A DNA stretch of 42,380 bases from Anaerolineales bacterium (GCA_016932715.1 JAFGCG010000149.1:1-42380), one strand, 5' to 3'; positions 20,101 through 27,265 are shown, counted from the stretch's first letter. Program-made: numbers and translations. The notes: generated by a model from the sequence alone, not told the origin.

Positions 20101-20240
20101 CCAGAATCACCGGCTGGACCGCGCCAACAGGCACGGCCACACGCTCGACCTTCGATACCAGCACCGTGACGCTGGAGAATCTGGCGCAACGTGTCAAGGC
20201 GTTGATAGATGATCTAATCACACATGGATTGATAGGCTGA
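14100..20240 (+). CDS. Giant tail hub / tip attachment protein, J-like
   Basis: A 2046-residue single chain. Residues about 1-150 repeat the small-tail-protein theme (FRDF/FRNFWENKYGPYGAF, FADEPLSWQFL). About 180-400 form a hub module with a Cys-rich knot (TCWKCFDDGNGC ... CDKSYDGANGC) like the BR0599/DUF2163 tail proteins. About 550-850 resemble lambda gpJ hub sequence. Fibronectin III-like domains follow at about 1250-1345 and 1350-1445, then more beta domains. Near the end, INADKVVESSIALGAVTAGK precedes a short coiled-coil-like tip. In smaller phages this is usually split among three or four genes. The far C-terminus is the likely host-contact part. Confidence 0.85.
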   Translation: MPDYIGNIEIPEIVASSTFPIVPDYGYGHSLEPAVAVHTFGSGDGKVEQRFLLGAGAKRFHVHRAQMNEADRVALRNFWENKYGPYGAFTYNAPNDDGVGTTAYICRFADEPLSWQFLSDAIASFGVILIEIPATDPSYALNSTVTRFPSTALKTALLDQVQEIIPLVKIQPRESGYPAIYVSDRRCTIGSQLYLARLLEFEGISQSLGNSSDEARFTFGNADRVMRDLANDVDLYRAVVEFSLFHVGSEIKIDLWKGTVTNWGLDSSAKFQLSAADGLYELTLPYPTRKISRTCWKCFDDGNGCPFTAQGVMDYTHFPTADPATCDKSYDGANGCLAHGMKKYFGGIIATPQGVTIKDNSTGTWGFRRSSITSVSIIAETIYDQVVPEIYTDVAMPVACKIAAGREESDFYDALGIIGEGPLGIGVATGHTLDGQHHHGYPSAAGLRYAQGFDPALAGDFFSLGEAGDQTGGDWRKVFYGGVATWLDNFAAGTAFLELRRQDEKGLQLSRPTDHVMQAVISTGLQGWVWTAPGSRSETTLTNPIWIVVNMLLRALGLRYANAATAELYFDVEAAIAAAAICATQVAPIIGSITTDQFKFRGVVQEEKPLRDWIQEILMNCLGYYINSFGKLKVGCRINSSAIEAFGIGNILLGSLRLNPLNPSFNHLTANFGDQEFEWAQNSVTVYDIDHAALIGGATAPLFLKSNMNLSGTSTKNQAARIIATRLREELGGITAIQWKAARQISFATTVLALNVEPGMVCSMTHPDMPDGVLDGDPEPTYGEFRVTAWRLNKDYSIEIQGRTTVDEMYDLTVGPKPADVDAAAAPALPEYLNPAGATNLEVLSHREDPQISDGFMVLQWQRETENYRDIFLVDAWLSLALPAQGYYAVERAAFPGSVLEEGTCTVYRGKTFVPVDGGRTPDDSVLERVLVIYTDDVDPDSDLAGHLITAENADGFEIDLPFWKSGTYSYAVLKRPWQTDGSESSNVAYYSWPVGQVCSSHDQPIWRTPPIPIPDGDLTTKIYVTLICSNLGGAGTRLTGDLEIIPTDVIPEDPVEDIQFTKDGKVQSIVLVEVTAPASNAPAYVNVYKKLQADPLTKLQLAMVLEFPSDADTGLPGMQAIGICNPEVIDESLAIDIFYQGRSRSGYGNEIEFVPDTGDVRTLETTGGIDSDDLEIELDDTSGLSVGDTLLIDEELIVITQDLGANLLAVIRAQHGTIAAAHDENADVTPIGFTVPHSQMILDGVTDPLAQPTGLSAAGAKGRIVISWNAYSGISSRTLKHFIVYRSLSNDPETLVEIGRSDATYYIDELGEADTQLYYYAVSSVDTSGNESTKTAMESARQTNDGDVPTGVAIDAVVELGEDGRLNIIWGVPEPTGNNEGIDQVRVQIATDSGFSNIIYDNYFPTCPVSGFWSTAMMGVYYMRSYAHNAFGWSDASATFAIHESIGYETSDTAQPGAVRNFLLEAKDDDEAIPGLELVAQWDMPDGQGNSLFHFNLHVNDSGTFPDHDFSITQRATGIWQIGGFDLTDDTQDFTGLEGKTVLIYKNGTTDPYLVWSGSIKTVKNGGHTVETYSDHRYNSVESGATMYYAIAVPAWERCTRAYNIDTWLIDKGRKPGDEHYRFVIGQLGPGTWYARVRGVNRFGMGTWSSILNATIPGISNSDIGAKQIAQEKMTATARAQFGVFSDTFESGADCEEAYTYVYKGTLSYPANGVNGGKVLHSLGYTWAIENGYYPFDPLKLYRASLRARRTATTESTKQYFWLELNCYDKDKVYLGITAPYSANAYLWSLNAWTAVVTYYGGTGSGGTGTPIDPYHVPANTAYVRPVFILNYEGGTTNEMELDHITIEAFDEDGANRLYLSLASNGQINADKVVESSIALGAVTAGKITVATLSAIKADLGSITAGTVTGGTIQTAASGDRVVLDVNGLRVYYNNTLIFEVAPGIRTNETYAKYLVSDIATVGALNFEDNIPGSLDAASGNLNWGDGYTFQINGTQVLQARITGWTAPTGTATRSTFDTSTVTLENLAQRVKALIDDLITHGLIG

Positions 20241-20749
20241 TGAAACTGATCGCGAAGCGAATAACACGGGATGAGGACGGCAACGTAATTGCGGAAGAGA
20301 TCATTGGGAAACACGCAATCATCACCGACATGGAACAGGAAACGATGGAAGCCGTGATGGTTGAAGCCGTCGAAGTTATAGCGTTAACGTGGTCTAAAAA
20401 TGTGGGCCTATTACAGGTTGAGCTCAGTCTCGGCGGCTACGACCATGGGGGGAATTTCCAGGCTGACCGTCGTTATCAACCGGCGCTCGTTTCATGGAGC
20501 CGAGATACGACTCCGGAATTATGGCAACGCTATGACCTAGACAACTTCGGAGCCATCACGGAAGCCATTATCAAGCCCTGGCTTCACGCCGAAGAGTCTG
20601 TTTATCGCGCGGCCAGGGACATCTGGAAGATTCCGGGGGAGGTGGCCACAAAAATGACCGATAACAATAATAATCCAATTGATGGATTCAAAAAGAACAA
20701 TTCCAAAGGCGCGGCCGTTGGCAATCCTCCGCAATTACCTTCTCCCTAA
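20240..20749 (+). CDS. Conserved-position tail-associated hypothetical protein
   Basis: A 169-residue protein that starts within the stop region of the hub gene (tgATGaaa) and so is probably translated with it. It has a beta-rich N-terminus (KLIAKRITRDEDGNVIAEE), a central segment (VGLLQVELSLGGYDHGGNFQ; PALVSWSRDTTPELWQRYDL), and a polar, Asn-rich tail (TDNNNNPIDGFKKNNSKG). I do not recognise the family. Position suggests a tail-tip accessory or fibre-assembly role, which is only inferred. Confidence 0.55.
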   Translation: MKLIAKRITRDEDGNVIAEEIIGKHAIITDMEQETMEAVMVEAVEVIALTWSKNVGLLQVELSLGGYDHGGNFQADRRYQPALVSWSRDTTPELWQRYDLDNFGAITEAIIKPWLHAEESVYRAARDIWKIPGEVATKMTDNNNNPIDGFKKNNSKGAAVGNPPQLPSP

Positions 20750-20758
20750 GAAAGCATA

Positions 20759-21196
20759 ATGAGCGAATCGGAAATCAGCAAGCTGGCTAATAGCAGAACC
20801 TGGACTATCGAGGCTTTGTTGGAGCATTTCAGCCGCATGCAGGAAATGTACGCGGAGGGTTTCGACTCTAAATTGCAGGCACTCCGGGAGTATTCCATGT
20901 CAGCGTTGCAGGCCGCTGACCGGGCTGTTACCAAGGCCGAGGCGGCGAATGAAAAGAGGTTTGAATCGGTGAACGAGTTCCGGGCCGCCCTCAGCGACCA
21001 GCAGAGATCGTTCATCCCGCGCAGCGAGTTCCAGGTGGTTATGGAAGGGCATGCCAAGCTCCTAGCGGCGCTGGCGGAGCGAATCAACACACAGGAAGGC
21101 CGCTCGATGGGAAGTGGGAGCATGCTGGGATTCGTGGTCGGCATTATCGGGATGCTCCTGGGCATTGCAATGTTTTTCTATATGGTGACAAAATGA
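20759..21196 (+). CDS. Tail-anchored coiled-coil membrane protein before endolysin
   Basis: A 145-residue protein with a central heptad region (ALREYSMSALQAADRAVTKA, then EAANEKRFESVNEFRAALSD) and one C-terminal membrane segment (MLGFVVGIIGMLLGIAMFFY). The AADRAVTKAEAANEKRFESVNEFR block is common in phage proteins placed next to lysis genes. It overlaps the endolysin gene by 4 nt (ATGA). It could be a holin-like or lysis-control protein; the single C-terminal anchor argues against a classical multi-span holin. Confidence 0.65.
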   Translation: MSESEISKLANSRTWTIEALLEHFSRMQEMYAEGFDSKLQALREYSMSALQAADRAVTKAEAANEKRFESVNEFRAALSDQQRSFIPRSEFQVVMEGHAKLLAALAERINTQEGRSMGSGSMLGFVVGIIGMLLGIAMFFYMVTK

Positions 21197-21711
21197 ACTT
21201 CCCTCCGAATCGGGACAAAGGCGCCCTCTATCCGCCCTTCGCCAAGATCCTTGACCAACTAGAATCCCTGCTCGCAGATGTAAAACTCCCCTATTTTATG
21301 TTCGAGGGCTTTCGATCATTCGAGCGGCAGGAATACCTGTACAGCCTGGGCAGGACCGCGCCCGGGAAGATCGTCACCAACGCAAAACCAGGACAGAGCC
21401 TTCATTTCTATGGGCTGGCGGCGGATTTCGTCCCGGACGGCTGCCCGGAGAAACCGGGCATTCAATGGAGTTGGCAGGAACCGATCGACCTGAATGCGGA
21501 CGGCTTCAACGACTGGAAGCAATTCGCGGACCTGGCTCGGGGCCTCGGACTCGATGCAGGCTTCTACTGGCCGAAGTTCACCGATCCGCCGCATGTGCAG
21601 ATGCATTGCGGCCTGGACTGGCGGCTGGCGAAAGAATTGCGCGAGGAGGGCGGATTGACGCGCGTATGGATGTATGCGGATGAGTGGCTCATGGATGCCA
21701 CTTGGCCTTAA
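21193..21711 (+). CDS. Endolysin, peptidase M15 family
   Basis: A 172-residue peptidoglycan peptidase. The zinc site is visible: SLHFYGLAADFV (the S.H..G.A.D motif, about residues 65-76) and DPPHVQMH (about 131-138), which supply the two His and one Asp ligands. GFRSFERQEYLYSLGR before it is the usual substrate-loop helix. Enzymes of this type cut the peptide stem (L-Ala-D-Glu or D-Ala linkage). No signal peptide is present, so release would need a holin. It is coupled to the upstream membrane protein. Confidence 0.9.
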   Translation: MNFPPNRDKGALYPPFAKILDQLESLLADVKLPYFMFEGFRSFERQEYLYSLGRTAPGKIVTNAKPGQSLHFYGLAADFVPDGCPEKPGIQWSWQEPIDLNADGFNDWKQFADLARGLGLDAGFYWPKFTDPPHVQMHCGLDWRLAKELREEGGLTRVWMYADEWLMDATWP

Positions 21712-21737
21712 ACAATACCGATCAATAGGAGATTCCC

Positions 21738-22052
21738 ATGAGCAATCGAATCAGGATTGCATTTAGCAAAGGCGGCAAGGTTATCAAAACTTTCGATCGC
21801 AAGGCGGAGAACAAGCAGGAGGCCGAGGATTTAGCGCGGGAGATCGCGGCGGACGCCAAGATCGACCACGACGCTAAGACTGTGGAGTTCGAACGTAAGG
21901 TTCATATCGAAATATTGGATGACACGGGGAAGCAGCTGGAGTTTCTCGAAAGCAAGGCCCTGGACGAGGACGACGCAAAAAAAGTCGCGGAATCCTGGGC
22001 TGCCCGGGCAGGCAAGAAATTTGCCGCGGTAAAGATCCGCTTCATCCAATAA
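21738..22052 (+). CDS. Small charged hypothetical protein with internal repeat
   Basis: A 104-residue Lys/Glu-rich protein with a good ribosome site (aataggagattccc). Two similar halves can be seen: a strand (RIRIAFSKGGKVIKTF or KVHIEILDDTGKQLEF), a turn, and a helix (NKQEAEDLAREIAADAK or DEDDAKKVAESWAARAGKK). This suggests a duplicated strand-strand-helix unit. No family or function is recognised. It follows the endolysin and may not be part of lysis. Confidence 0.6.
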   Translation: MSNRIRIAFSKGGKVIKTFDRKAENKQEAEDLAREIAADAKIDHDAKTVEFERKVHIEILDDTGKQLEFLESKALDEDDAKKVAESWAARAGKKFAAVKIRFIQ

Positions 22053-22117
22053 CCATTCTTTACAGAGAGTAAAAATATATTTTCAGGCCCGCATTGATGG
22101 ACGGGCGCGGGGGTACT

Positions 22118-22753
22118 ATGAAAACCAAACTGCATAAAATCAAGGCCATGATTCTGGCCCGCTTCAACCGGATGTTCAGTTTCATGACGATATCCATAAC
22201 GCAGCGGTGGCACATAGAACATTGGATCCATTTCCACGTGCTCGAAGACGGCACAATAGAGCGCTGCTACACTCCGCATGATCAATGCCGGCGGCCACAC
22301 ATTAGCATGTTGCAGCATGCCGCTGATTACATCAATCTGGTCCCGACGGTGATGCGGAACGAGTATCTGGATGCTACCCTGAAGACCGGGCAATCAAGTC
22401 CAGTCTGGTATGTGGGGCTGGTCGACAACTCCGGATTCAGCACCTATGCGGCCGGGGATATTATGAGTTCGCATGCCGGTTGGACGGAATCCGTGGCCTA
22501 TAGCAATGCTACGCGTCCCGTCTGGACTCCGGGCACCATCAGCGCCGGATCAGTTGATAACAGCGGTAGTGTGGCCGTTTTCAACATCAATGGTACGGCA
22601 ACGATCCGCGGCGGATTCCTGGTCGACGAGAGCACCAAGGGCGGCAGCACGGGCACCCTTGGAGGTGAGGCGGACTTCACGGGCGGGAGCCGTTCGGTGG
22701 TACCTGGAGATACCCTGAATGTCACCGTGACCTGCAGTATCGCGAGCGCATAA
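22118..22753 (+). CDS. Phage conserved protein, probable virion surface component
   Basis: A 211-residue protein starting at 22118, behind GGGGG. Residues about 75-211 match a pattern frequent in phage genomes: MRNEYLDATLKTG, WYVGLVD, GDIMSSHAGWTESVAYSNAT, RPVWTPG, GSVDNSGSVAVFNINGTATI, and a final strand-rich end. Such proteins are usually annotated as hypothetical or as structural. The Gly/Ser/Thr-rich strands suit an external virion decoration or fibre. The N-terminal 70 residues (basic, then RWHIEHWIHFHVLEDG) are unlike the rest. Confidence 0.6.
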   Translation: MKTKLHKIKAMILARFNRMFSFMTISITQRWHIEHWIHFHVLEDGTIERCYTPHDQCRRPHISMLQHAADYINLVPTVMRNEYLDATLKTGQSSPVWYVGLVDNSGFSTYAAGDIMSSHAGWTESVAYSNATRPVWTPGTISAGSVDNSGSVAVFNINGTATIRGGFLVDESTKGGSTGTLGGEADFTGGSRSVVPGDTLNVTVTCSIASA

Positions 22754-22775
22754 GCCGATCAGGCACGGGCAAGAC

Positions 22776-22817
22776 GGCGTGAGGCCGGTATACACCTGTT
22801 TACATGAGCCTCACGCC
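22776..22817 (+). terminator. Strong hairpin between two accessory virion genes
   Basis: A 10-bp perfect stem, GGCGTGAGGC / GCCTCACGCC, with a 22-nt loop lies 22 nt after the preceding gene. The tail after it (CGTTATTCATT) has few consecutive T residues, so termination is likely only partial. The next gene at 22874 has no clear ribosome site. Confidence 0.5.
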
Positions 22818-22873
22818 CGTTATTCATTGGGAAATCTTTAGGTGGCCATAGCGTACGATAAAAACATGGCAAC

Positions 22874-25621
22874 ATGAAATATCAACTTGATGGGAATACC
22901 TATTTTGGGGAAGCGAAATCCGATCCGCATAACCGGATCTCACTGGAAATCGGTGACGCCACTCAGCCGGACAAGTTCTACCCGCATGTGAAGCTATCCC
23001 GCTGGGATGGCGAAGTGTATTTCGGGATCGGTATTAACATCCCCGTTACCGTTGAGCCTGTTAACCTCGATGGCGACAAGCTGTCTTGGAAAAACCTGAG
23101 TTTTTATCCCATAGAGCCTTCAGAGGCCTGTCCCGAGGGCGGATACGAGTTTGAGGTTACCCTACCCGAAAAACCCACGACGAATGTGCTTAATTTCACG
23201 ATACAGGCCGAAAGATTGGCCTTTTTCTACCAGCCGGAACTGACAGAGGAACAGAAAGCGCGCGGCGATGTCCGACCGGACAACGTGGTCGGCTCCTACG
23301 CCGTGTATCATTTCGACCCGCCGCGCAACGTCCAGGCCGGGCAAGTGTACGGAATCGGCAAGGCGTTTCACATCTACCGGCCGGAGGCCATCGACGCCCA
23401 TGGGCAGAGAACGTGGTGCGACCTGTCGATCGACGCGGGAGTGTTGCGCATCACGGTGCCGCAAGCCTTCCTCCAGAGTGCCGCCTATCCCGTGGTTATA
23501 GATCCGACGTTCGGTTACACGACCACGCCCGGAACCGCGGCTGGCGCGTGCTATCTCAATCACGCTGATACGATCCGTGCGACCTTGAGCGAGGATGGAG
23601 ATGTCTCCAAGCTCTCGATGTATGGGAAAAAGTCATCCCCAAATGCTCCCGTGAAGGGCCTCCTATTTGACGACGACGGCTCGGGCGGTGAGCCGAGCAC
23701 GATCAAGGGCGCCACCCAAATAACGACGTGGGATAGCACAACGCCCTCATGGAAGGATCTAACGTATGCCACGCCGGTTTCCCTGACTGCCGGCAACTGG
23801 TGGATGGGGTTTGTCTCGGGCATAGCAGACGGGATTATTTTTTACTACGACGCGGTTGACTGGAAGCTGCGCGAGCTCGCCCCCGCTGCTGGCTACTCCT
23901 ATGCCAGCCCCGGAAACTGGCTAAATGGAAGCGACACGCACTACGATGGCTATACGATGGGCATCTATGCGACCTATGAGGGCGGGAGTGTTTATAACGA
24001 ATCCCTGTCGCTCGGCTCCGGCGCAGGGGCCGTTTTCGGCTCTCAGCTCGACGGCATCGGCGCTGCCGCCATGGCTGCGGAATCAGACCAGGGGTGCGAA
24101 GCCACCACCGACAGACTCGGCGCAATGGCACTCAATGCCCAGGCAGACCAAGCGCTCGATACCCTCATGACCATCATCGGACTCTCTCCTAATCCGGCCC
24201 AAGCGGGCATCGCGCTCATGAATCTACTTGATGTCCTGGAGGCATGGACCTCCGCGACGGCAGTCGATACGGACGCCGCCGTGACACTCGGGCGCTTCGG
24301 GGCCATGCTGGCACCCGCGCTAACGGAGATAGTACCCGAGGGCATAATTGACATCATCGGCGCACTGACAGCCGCGGCGCAGGCCTCCATGGCGCAGCAG
24401 GCGGCACTCGCGCGAACGGGTGCCGTCAGCCATATCATCCAGGCCGAGGCAACGCCCTCGGGATCGATCACCCTGGAAAGTGCGACAGGGCTACCGGCAG
24501 AGGCCGATGTTGAATACCTAAGCAGTAAAGCATTTCCTGGACTATGCGAGATCTCGGGACAGGCTGAAATCGGTAATACATCGCTCATTGCCTATAACTC
24601 CGCCCTGGAGGCCGATATAGAGGCGGATGTCGATCTGATAGGAATGAGGGGAATAGACTCCGCCCTGGCAAATGAATCACAAGCCTCGATGGCCCAGCTT
24701 GCTTCCCTGGAGCGTTCAGGGGCTGCGATACATGCCAGTCAGGCATCTATGACACCTTCAGGGGAAATTGCCATTGAGGGCGCCATGGGACTCCCAGCGG
24801 ATATAGATATTGAAATTGTGGGAAGTAAGGCCTTCGCTGGGCTGCTTTCAATTTCCGGGCAAAGCGCCATCGCCAACGAATCCATTCTGGCCTATAGTTC
24901 CGGGATCGCACTCGATGCGACGGCGGATAGCATTGCTGCCGGTCGAGGCGACTTTGTCGGCGCAATTGAGCTGCCCGTCGCTGTTGCGACCGGGATCCAA
25001 TCGCTTGTGGACCAGATCGCTGCAGCCTCAACCGCCATGGAAGCCGCCGTCATATTAGTTTCCCAGCTAGAGCGGCTGGCGGCCCTGGCAGTTGCCGTCG
25101 AAACAGCCGTAGTAGCAGGCGGAGGAATTAGCATCGCTTGTGCAACTGAGATCGCCGCGGAGGCGGAACAAACTACGGATGGCATAATCGCGTTTGAGAG
25201 CGAGCTGGAAGCCTCCGCCCAGGCCGGAATGGATGATGTGGCAAGCCTGAGCCGGGCGGGAGCAACCGACCTAGCGGGAATCCTCGAGGTCGTTATCAGC
25301 ACGATTTTGGATCAGGTCGGTATAACCGATATGAGCGCCCAGGCATCAGCCTATTTCGGATCCTTGCTTGATAGCGTTGCCGAAATAATTGCGGAACTCG
25401 AAGCCGATGCCACATTCGTGGGACTCCTGGAGACTGACGAGGCGATCGAGTTTATCTGCGAGATTCTGGTTCAGGTAGCGCTTGAATCCCTGCGCACATG
25501 TCTGCCGCTCAACCTGGAGGCATCCGATAACGCGGCAGAGCTCACGAGTGCGATTGAGACTCTTCTTAACCTTATAGGCGATGCAGATATTGATCTGACC
25601 GGCAATAGCTATGAGGGATAA
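22874..25621 (+). CDS. Large accessory virion-type protein with repeated Ala-rich C-terminus
   Basis: A 915-residue protein in two unlike halves. Residues about 1-370 are beta-rich: KLSRWDGEVYFGIGINIPV, an FDPPRN..AGQVYGIGKAFHIYRP block, then ITVPQAFLQSAAYPVVIDPTFGY and a lectin-like region with many Trp/Tyr (NWWMGFVSG). This N-terminal type recurs in phage tail and fibre loci. Residues about 375-915 are Ala/Glu/Ile-rich with at least two copies of a unit of about 100 residues, marked by TPSGSITLESATGLPAEADV and TPSGEIAIEGAMGLPADIDI, each followed by SKAF.GL..ISGQ. No Lys and few Arg occur there. Function is not known; an adhesin or fibre is plausible. Confidence 0.65.
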   Translation: MKYQLDGNTYFGEAKSDPHNRISLEIGDATQPDKFYPHVKLSRWDGEVYFGIGINIPVTVEPVNLDGDKLSWKNLSFYPIEPSEACPEGGYEFEVTLPEKPTTNVLNFTIQAERLAFFYQPELTEEQKARGDVRPDNVVGSYAVYHFDPPRNVQAGQVYGIGKAFHIYRPEAIDAHGQRTWCDLSIDAGVLRITVPQAFLQSAAYPVVIDPTFGYTTTPGTAAGACYLNHADTIRATLSEDGDVSKLSMYGKKSSPNAPVKGLLFDDDGSGGEPSTIKGATQITTWDSTTPSWKDLTYATPVSLTAGNWWMGFVSGIADGIIFYYDAVDWKLRELAPAAGYSYASPGNWLNGSDTHYDGYTMGIYATYEGGSVYNESLSLGSGAGAVFGSQLDGIGAAAMAAESDQGCEATTDRLGAMALNAQADQALDTLMTIIGLSPNPAQAGIALMNLLDVLEAWTSATAVDTDAAVTLGRFGAMLAPALTEIVPEGIIDIIGALTAAAQASMAQQAALARTGAVSHIIQAEATPSGSITLESATGLPAEADVEYLSSKAFPGLCEISGQAEIGNTSLIAYNSALEADIEADVDLIGMRGIDSALANESQASMAQLASLERSGAAIHASQASMTPSGEIAIEGAMGLPADIDIEIVGSKAFAGLLSISGQSAIANESILAYSSGIALDATADSIAAGRGDFVGAIELPVAVATGIQSLVDQIAAASTAMEAAVILVSQLERLAALAVAVETAVVAGGGISIACATEIAAEAEQTTDGIIAFESELEASAQAGMDDVASLSRAGATDLAGILEVVISTILDQVGITDMSAQASAYFGSLLDSVAEIIAELEADATFVGLLETDEAIEFICEILVQVALESLRTCLPLNLEASDNAAELTSAIETLLNLIGDADIDLTGNSYEG

Positions 25622-25624
25622 GCC

Positions 25625-25948
25625 ATGAAAACGCGAATCTTTACCCAAGGGGATCGTTTGATCAGTCTGGCCGCCATATTGAAAAACGCCGATGGCACGG
25701 TTGTGGATCTAAGCGACGCCAGCGTCAAGTTCACCATGGAAAACGTCCTCACACGCGCGAACAAGGTCGACGCCAAGGCCGCCGTCGTGGTCGATGCCGA
25801 GGCCGGATCGGTCCGGTACGACTGGGCGGCCGTGGACATCGACACGCCGGGCACCTATTACGGATGGTTCATCCGGCAGGTCGGCGGCCTCGATGCCCAT
25901 TACCCGGTCGGGGACCAGCTCCGCATCGTGATCCTGGCCAAACCTTGA
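25625..25948 (+). CDS. BppU-like baseplate domain protein
   Basis: A 107-residue protein beginning MKTRIFTQGDRLISLAAIL, continuing VVDLSDASVKFTMEN and ending GTYYGWFIRQVGGLDAHYPV. This matches the N-terminal domain of BppU-type baseplate/fibre proteins (a beta sandwich, with G.. .. L......DG...DLSGA.V.F). Here the domain stands alone. It starts 1 nt after the 915-residue gene's stop region (TAAgccATG), so it may be a partner or adaptor of that protein. Confidence 0.65.
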   Translation: MKTRIFTQGDRLISLAAILKNADGTVVDLSDASVKFTMENVLTRANKVDAKAAVVVDAEAGSVRYDWAAVDIDTPGTYYGWFIRQVGGLDAHYPVGDQLRIVILAKP

Positions 25949-26151
25949 TGATGTTGCGCAGGCGATTCCCTGGAGACCTGATCCGGCATCAGGCCAGGCC
26001 GGAGGCTTATGTGGCCGAGCCGCGCCGGCGCCGGAAGCGGCGTAACCATAAACACACGTTTACACACCATGTATGTATCGCCGGGAGCCGCCAGCGACCG
26101 CGCTCTCGCCCGGGGGGACGAGGGTTTCCCCTGGCGGCCCCGGCGGCCTGA
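25948..26151 (+). CDS. Doubtful small Arg-rich ORF
   Basis: A 67-codon frame starts on ATGATG overlapping the previous stop. It encodes a very basic peptide (MMLRRRFPGDLIRHQARPEA then RRRRKRRNHKH). Its second half runs through a strong stem-loop (26079-26145), which suggests that at least that part is structural RNA and not selected as protein. No other gene is seen in 25949-26247. Confidence 0.3.
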   Translation: MMLRRRFPGDLIRHQARPEAYVAEPRRRRKRRNHKHTFTHHVCIAGSRQRPRSRPGGRGFPLAAPAA

Positions 26152-26225
26152 TGAATTGACGCCGGACTCCGGCTCCTACTCCCACCGTGGTAGGTGCCTG
26201 CGGGCGCTCCAGCCGGAGCCCGGCG
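26079..26225 (+). ncRNA. Two adjacent GC-rich stem-loops before the holin-like gene
   Basis: Stem-loop A (26079-26145) pairs CGCCGG and CCGCCAG with CTGGCGG and CCGGCG around a small internal loop, with an inner CTCG/CGAG stem. Stem-loop B (26160-26225) pairs CGCCGGACTCCGGCT with AGCCGGAGCCCGGCG: 14 of 15 positions pair with one A-C mismatch, and the loop has an inner CCTAC/GTAGG stem. The holin-like ATG follows 22 nt later behind ataggagg. No T-tract is present, so these are not ordinary terminators. Regulatory RNA is inference. Confidence 0.5.
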
Positions 26226-26247
26226 GCCAGTAATTATAGGAGGATTC

Positions 26248-26436
26248 ATGCAAGCCAAATTGAAATCGCGTAAGTTCTGGGTCGCTGTCGTCGGGGCCGT
26301 GTTGGTGGTGCTCAATCAGGGACTCGACCTCGGCGTCAATGAGGAAGCAGTAGGCAATTTCGCCAATATCATCATCGGCTATCTGATTGCCGAAGGCGCG
26401 GCCGATGCCGTCGGCTCGCTCAGAAGGAGCAAGTGA
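26248..26436 (+). CDS. Holin-like small membrane protein
   Basis: A 62-residue protein with basic N-terminus (MQAKLKSRKFW), a membrane helix (VAVVGAVLVVLNQGLDLGV), a second hydrophobic segment (NIIIGYLIAEGAADAVG) and a basic end (LRRSK). This is the shape of small phage holins with two membrane passes, which form lesions that release the endolysin. It has the best ribosome site of the region (ataggagg, 5 nt). The endolysin is 4.5 kb upstream, so the lysis genes are split. Confidence 0.65.
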   Translation: MQAKLKSRKFWVAVVGAVLVVLNQGLDLGVNEEAVGNFANIIIGYLIAEGAADAVGSLRRSK

Positions 26437-26930
26437 TGCGTTTACTATCTGTAATAATCCTGCTTGGCATTCTTTGCGTTCCGTGTATCGCGCAGGACCT
26501 TCCGAACCAGCTCGTCACCGCCTACATCGGATTCGACCAGAACAGCCAGCCTCAGTTATTCGGAGGCGCGGCCTACGCCAAACAGGTAAGCGGGCCGTTC
26601 TTCAGTTACTCCGGTTACGACGTGACGCCCCTTCTGGGCGAGACCTCGCAGGTTGCAGGCATGGCGATTCCCAAGCTCAAGTACTCAGGCTACACGGGCT
26701 TCAGTGTCCGCTGGGCTCAGATTGGCGATCGGCTCTCGTTCTGGTCGCTGGCGACCGGCGGCATTGCGAGCACGGGCGGAAACACGTCCGGGACGGTCGG
26801 CGTGGGCAGCTTCGGGCACGTTGCGCTCGGGCGGGGTTGGGGGCTGATCATGGCGATGCAGGTATCGCATGATGGGATTGTGGGCACGAGTTACGTGCCG
26901 AGGATCGGAATCACTTACGGGAGCAAGTGA
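26436..26930 (+). CDS. Exported beta-rich protein
   Basis: A 164-residue protein with a clear signal peptide (MRLLSVIILLGILCVPCIAQ, cleavage after CIA). The mature part alternates aromatic and small residues (TAYIGFDQNSQPQLFGGAAY, GYTGFSVRWAQIGDRLSFWS, VPRIGITYGSK), which suggests periplasmic or outer-membrane beta strands. It starts at 26436 in the stop of the holin-like gene. Secreted phage proteins of this type can alter the lysogen surface or act in lysis; the sequence does not decide. No known family recognised. Confidence 0.6.
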   Translation: MRLLSVIILLGILCVPCIAQDLPNQLVTAYIGFDQNSQPQLFGGAAYAKQVSGPFFSYSGYDVTPLLGETSQVAGMAIPKLKYSGYTGFSVRWAQIGDRLSFWSLATGGIASTGGNTSGTVGVGSFGHVALGRGWGLIMAMQVSHDGIVGTSYVPRIGITYGSK

Positions 26931-26933
26931 GAC

Positions 26934-27083
26934 ATGAAGGTGAATCAATTCAAAGAAGCGGTTTCGCACATGCCGGTAAATGATATGTTAAGGGATAGAT
27001 TCATTTTTGGGTTCCTGTGGGGCGTCCAGGTCGGAATCCTTATCATGATCATTGCTGGGATAATTGACTCATGGACCTCGTAG
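26934..27083 (+). CDS. Small single-span membrane protein
   Basis: A 49-residue protein (MKVNQFKEAVSHM...) with one long hydrophobic helix, FIFGFLWGVQVGILIMIIAG, near its C-terminus. It starts 4 nt after the exported protein's stop and overlaps the next gene by 13 nt. Its place between holin-like and lipoprotein genes suggests a lysis accessory role such as an inner-membrane partner, but it lacks the periplasmic coiled coil of a normal i-spanin. Confidence 0.55.
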   Translation: MKVNQFKEAVSHMPVNDMLRDRFIFGFLWGVQVGILIMIIAGIIDSWTS

Positions 27084-27265
27084 ACCTCAAGCAAGAGCTG
27101 AAAATTGTCCATGAGCAGACCATCCCGCAGCTCGACGCCGTACTGTCGGAGCGCATCGGGGAATTGCTCGGAGGTCTCCGCGAACTGCTTCACGGCGCCG
27201 AAATAGTCATCACGATAAAGATGCCGGATGCACCTAAGTCCAAGATCGGACCTAAACCGACATGA
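27071..27265 (+). CDS. Small helical hypothetical protein
   Basis: A 64-residue protein with an amphipathic coiled-coil-like helix (DLKQELKIVHEQTIPQLDAV, LSERIGELLGGLRELL) and a basic Pro/Lys tail (APKSKIGPKP). It overlaps both neighbours (13 nt upstream, 4 nt as ATGA downstream), which supports translation as part of a tight operon. Family unknown. Confidence 0.5.
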   Translation: MDLVDLKQELKIVHEQTIPQLDAVLSERIGELLGGLRELLHGAEIVITIKMPDAPKSKIGPKPT

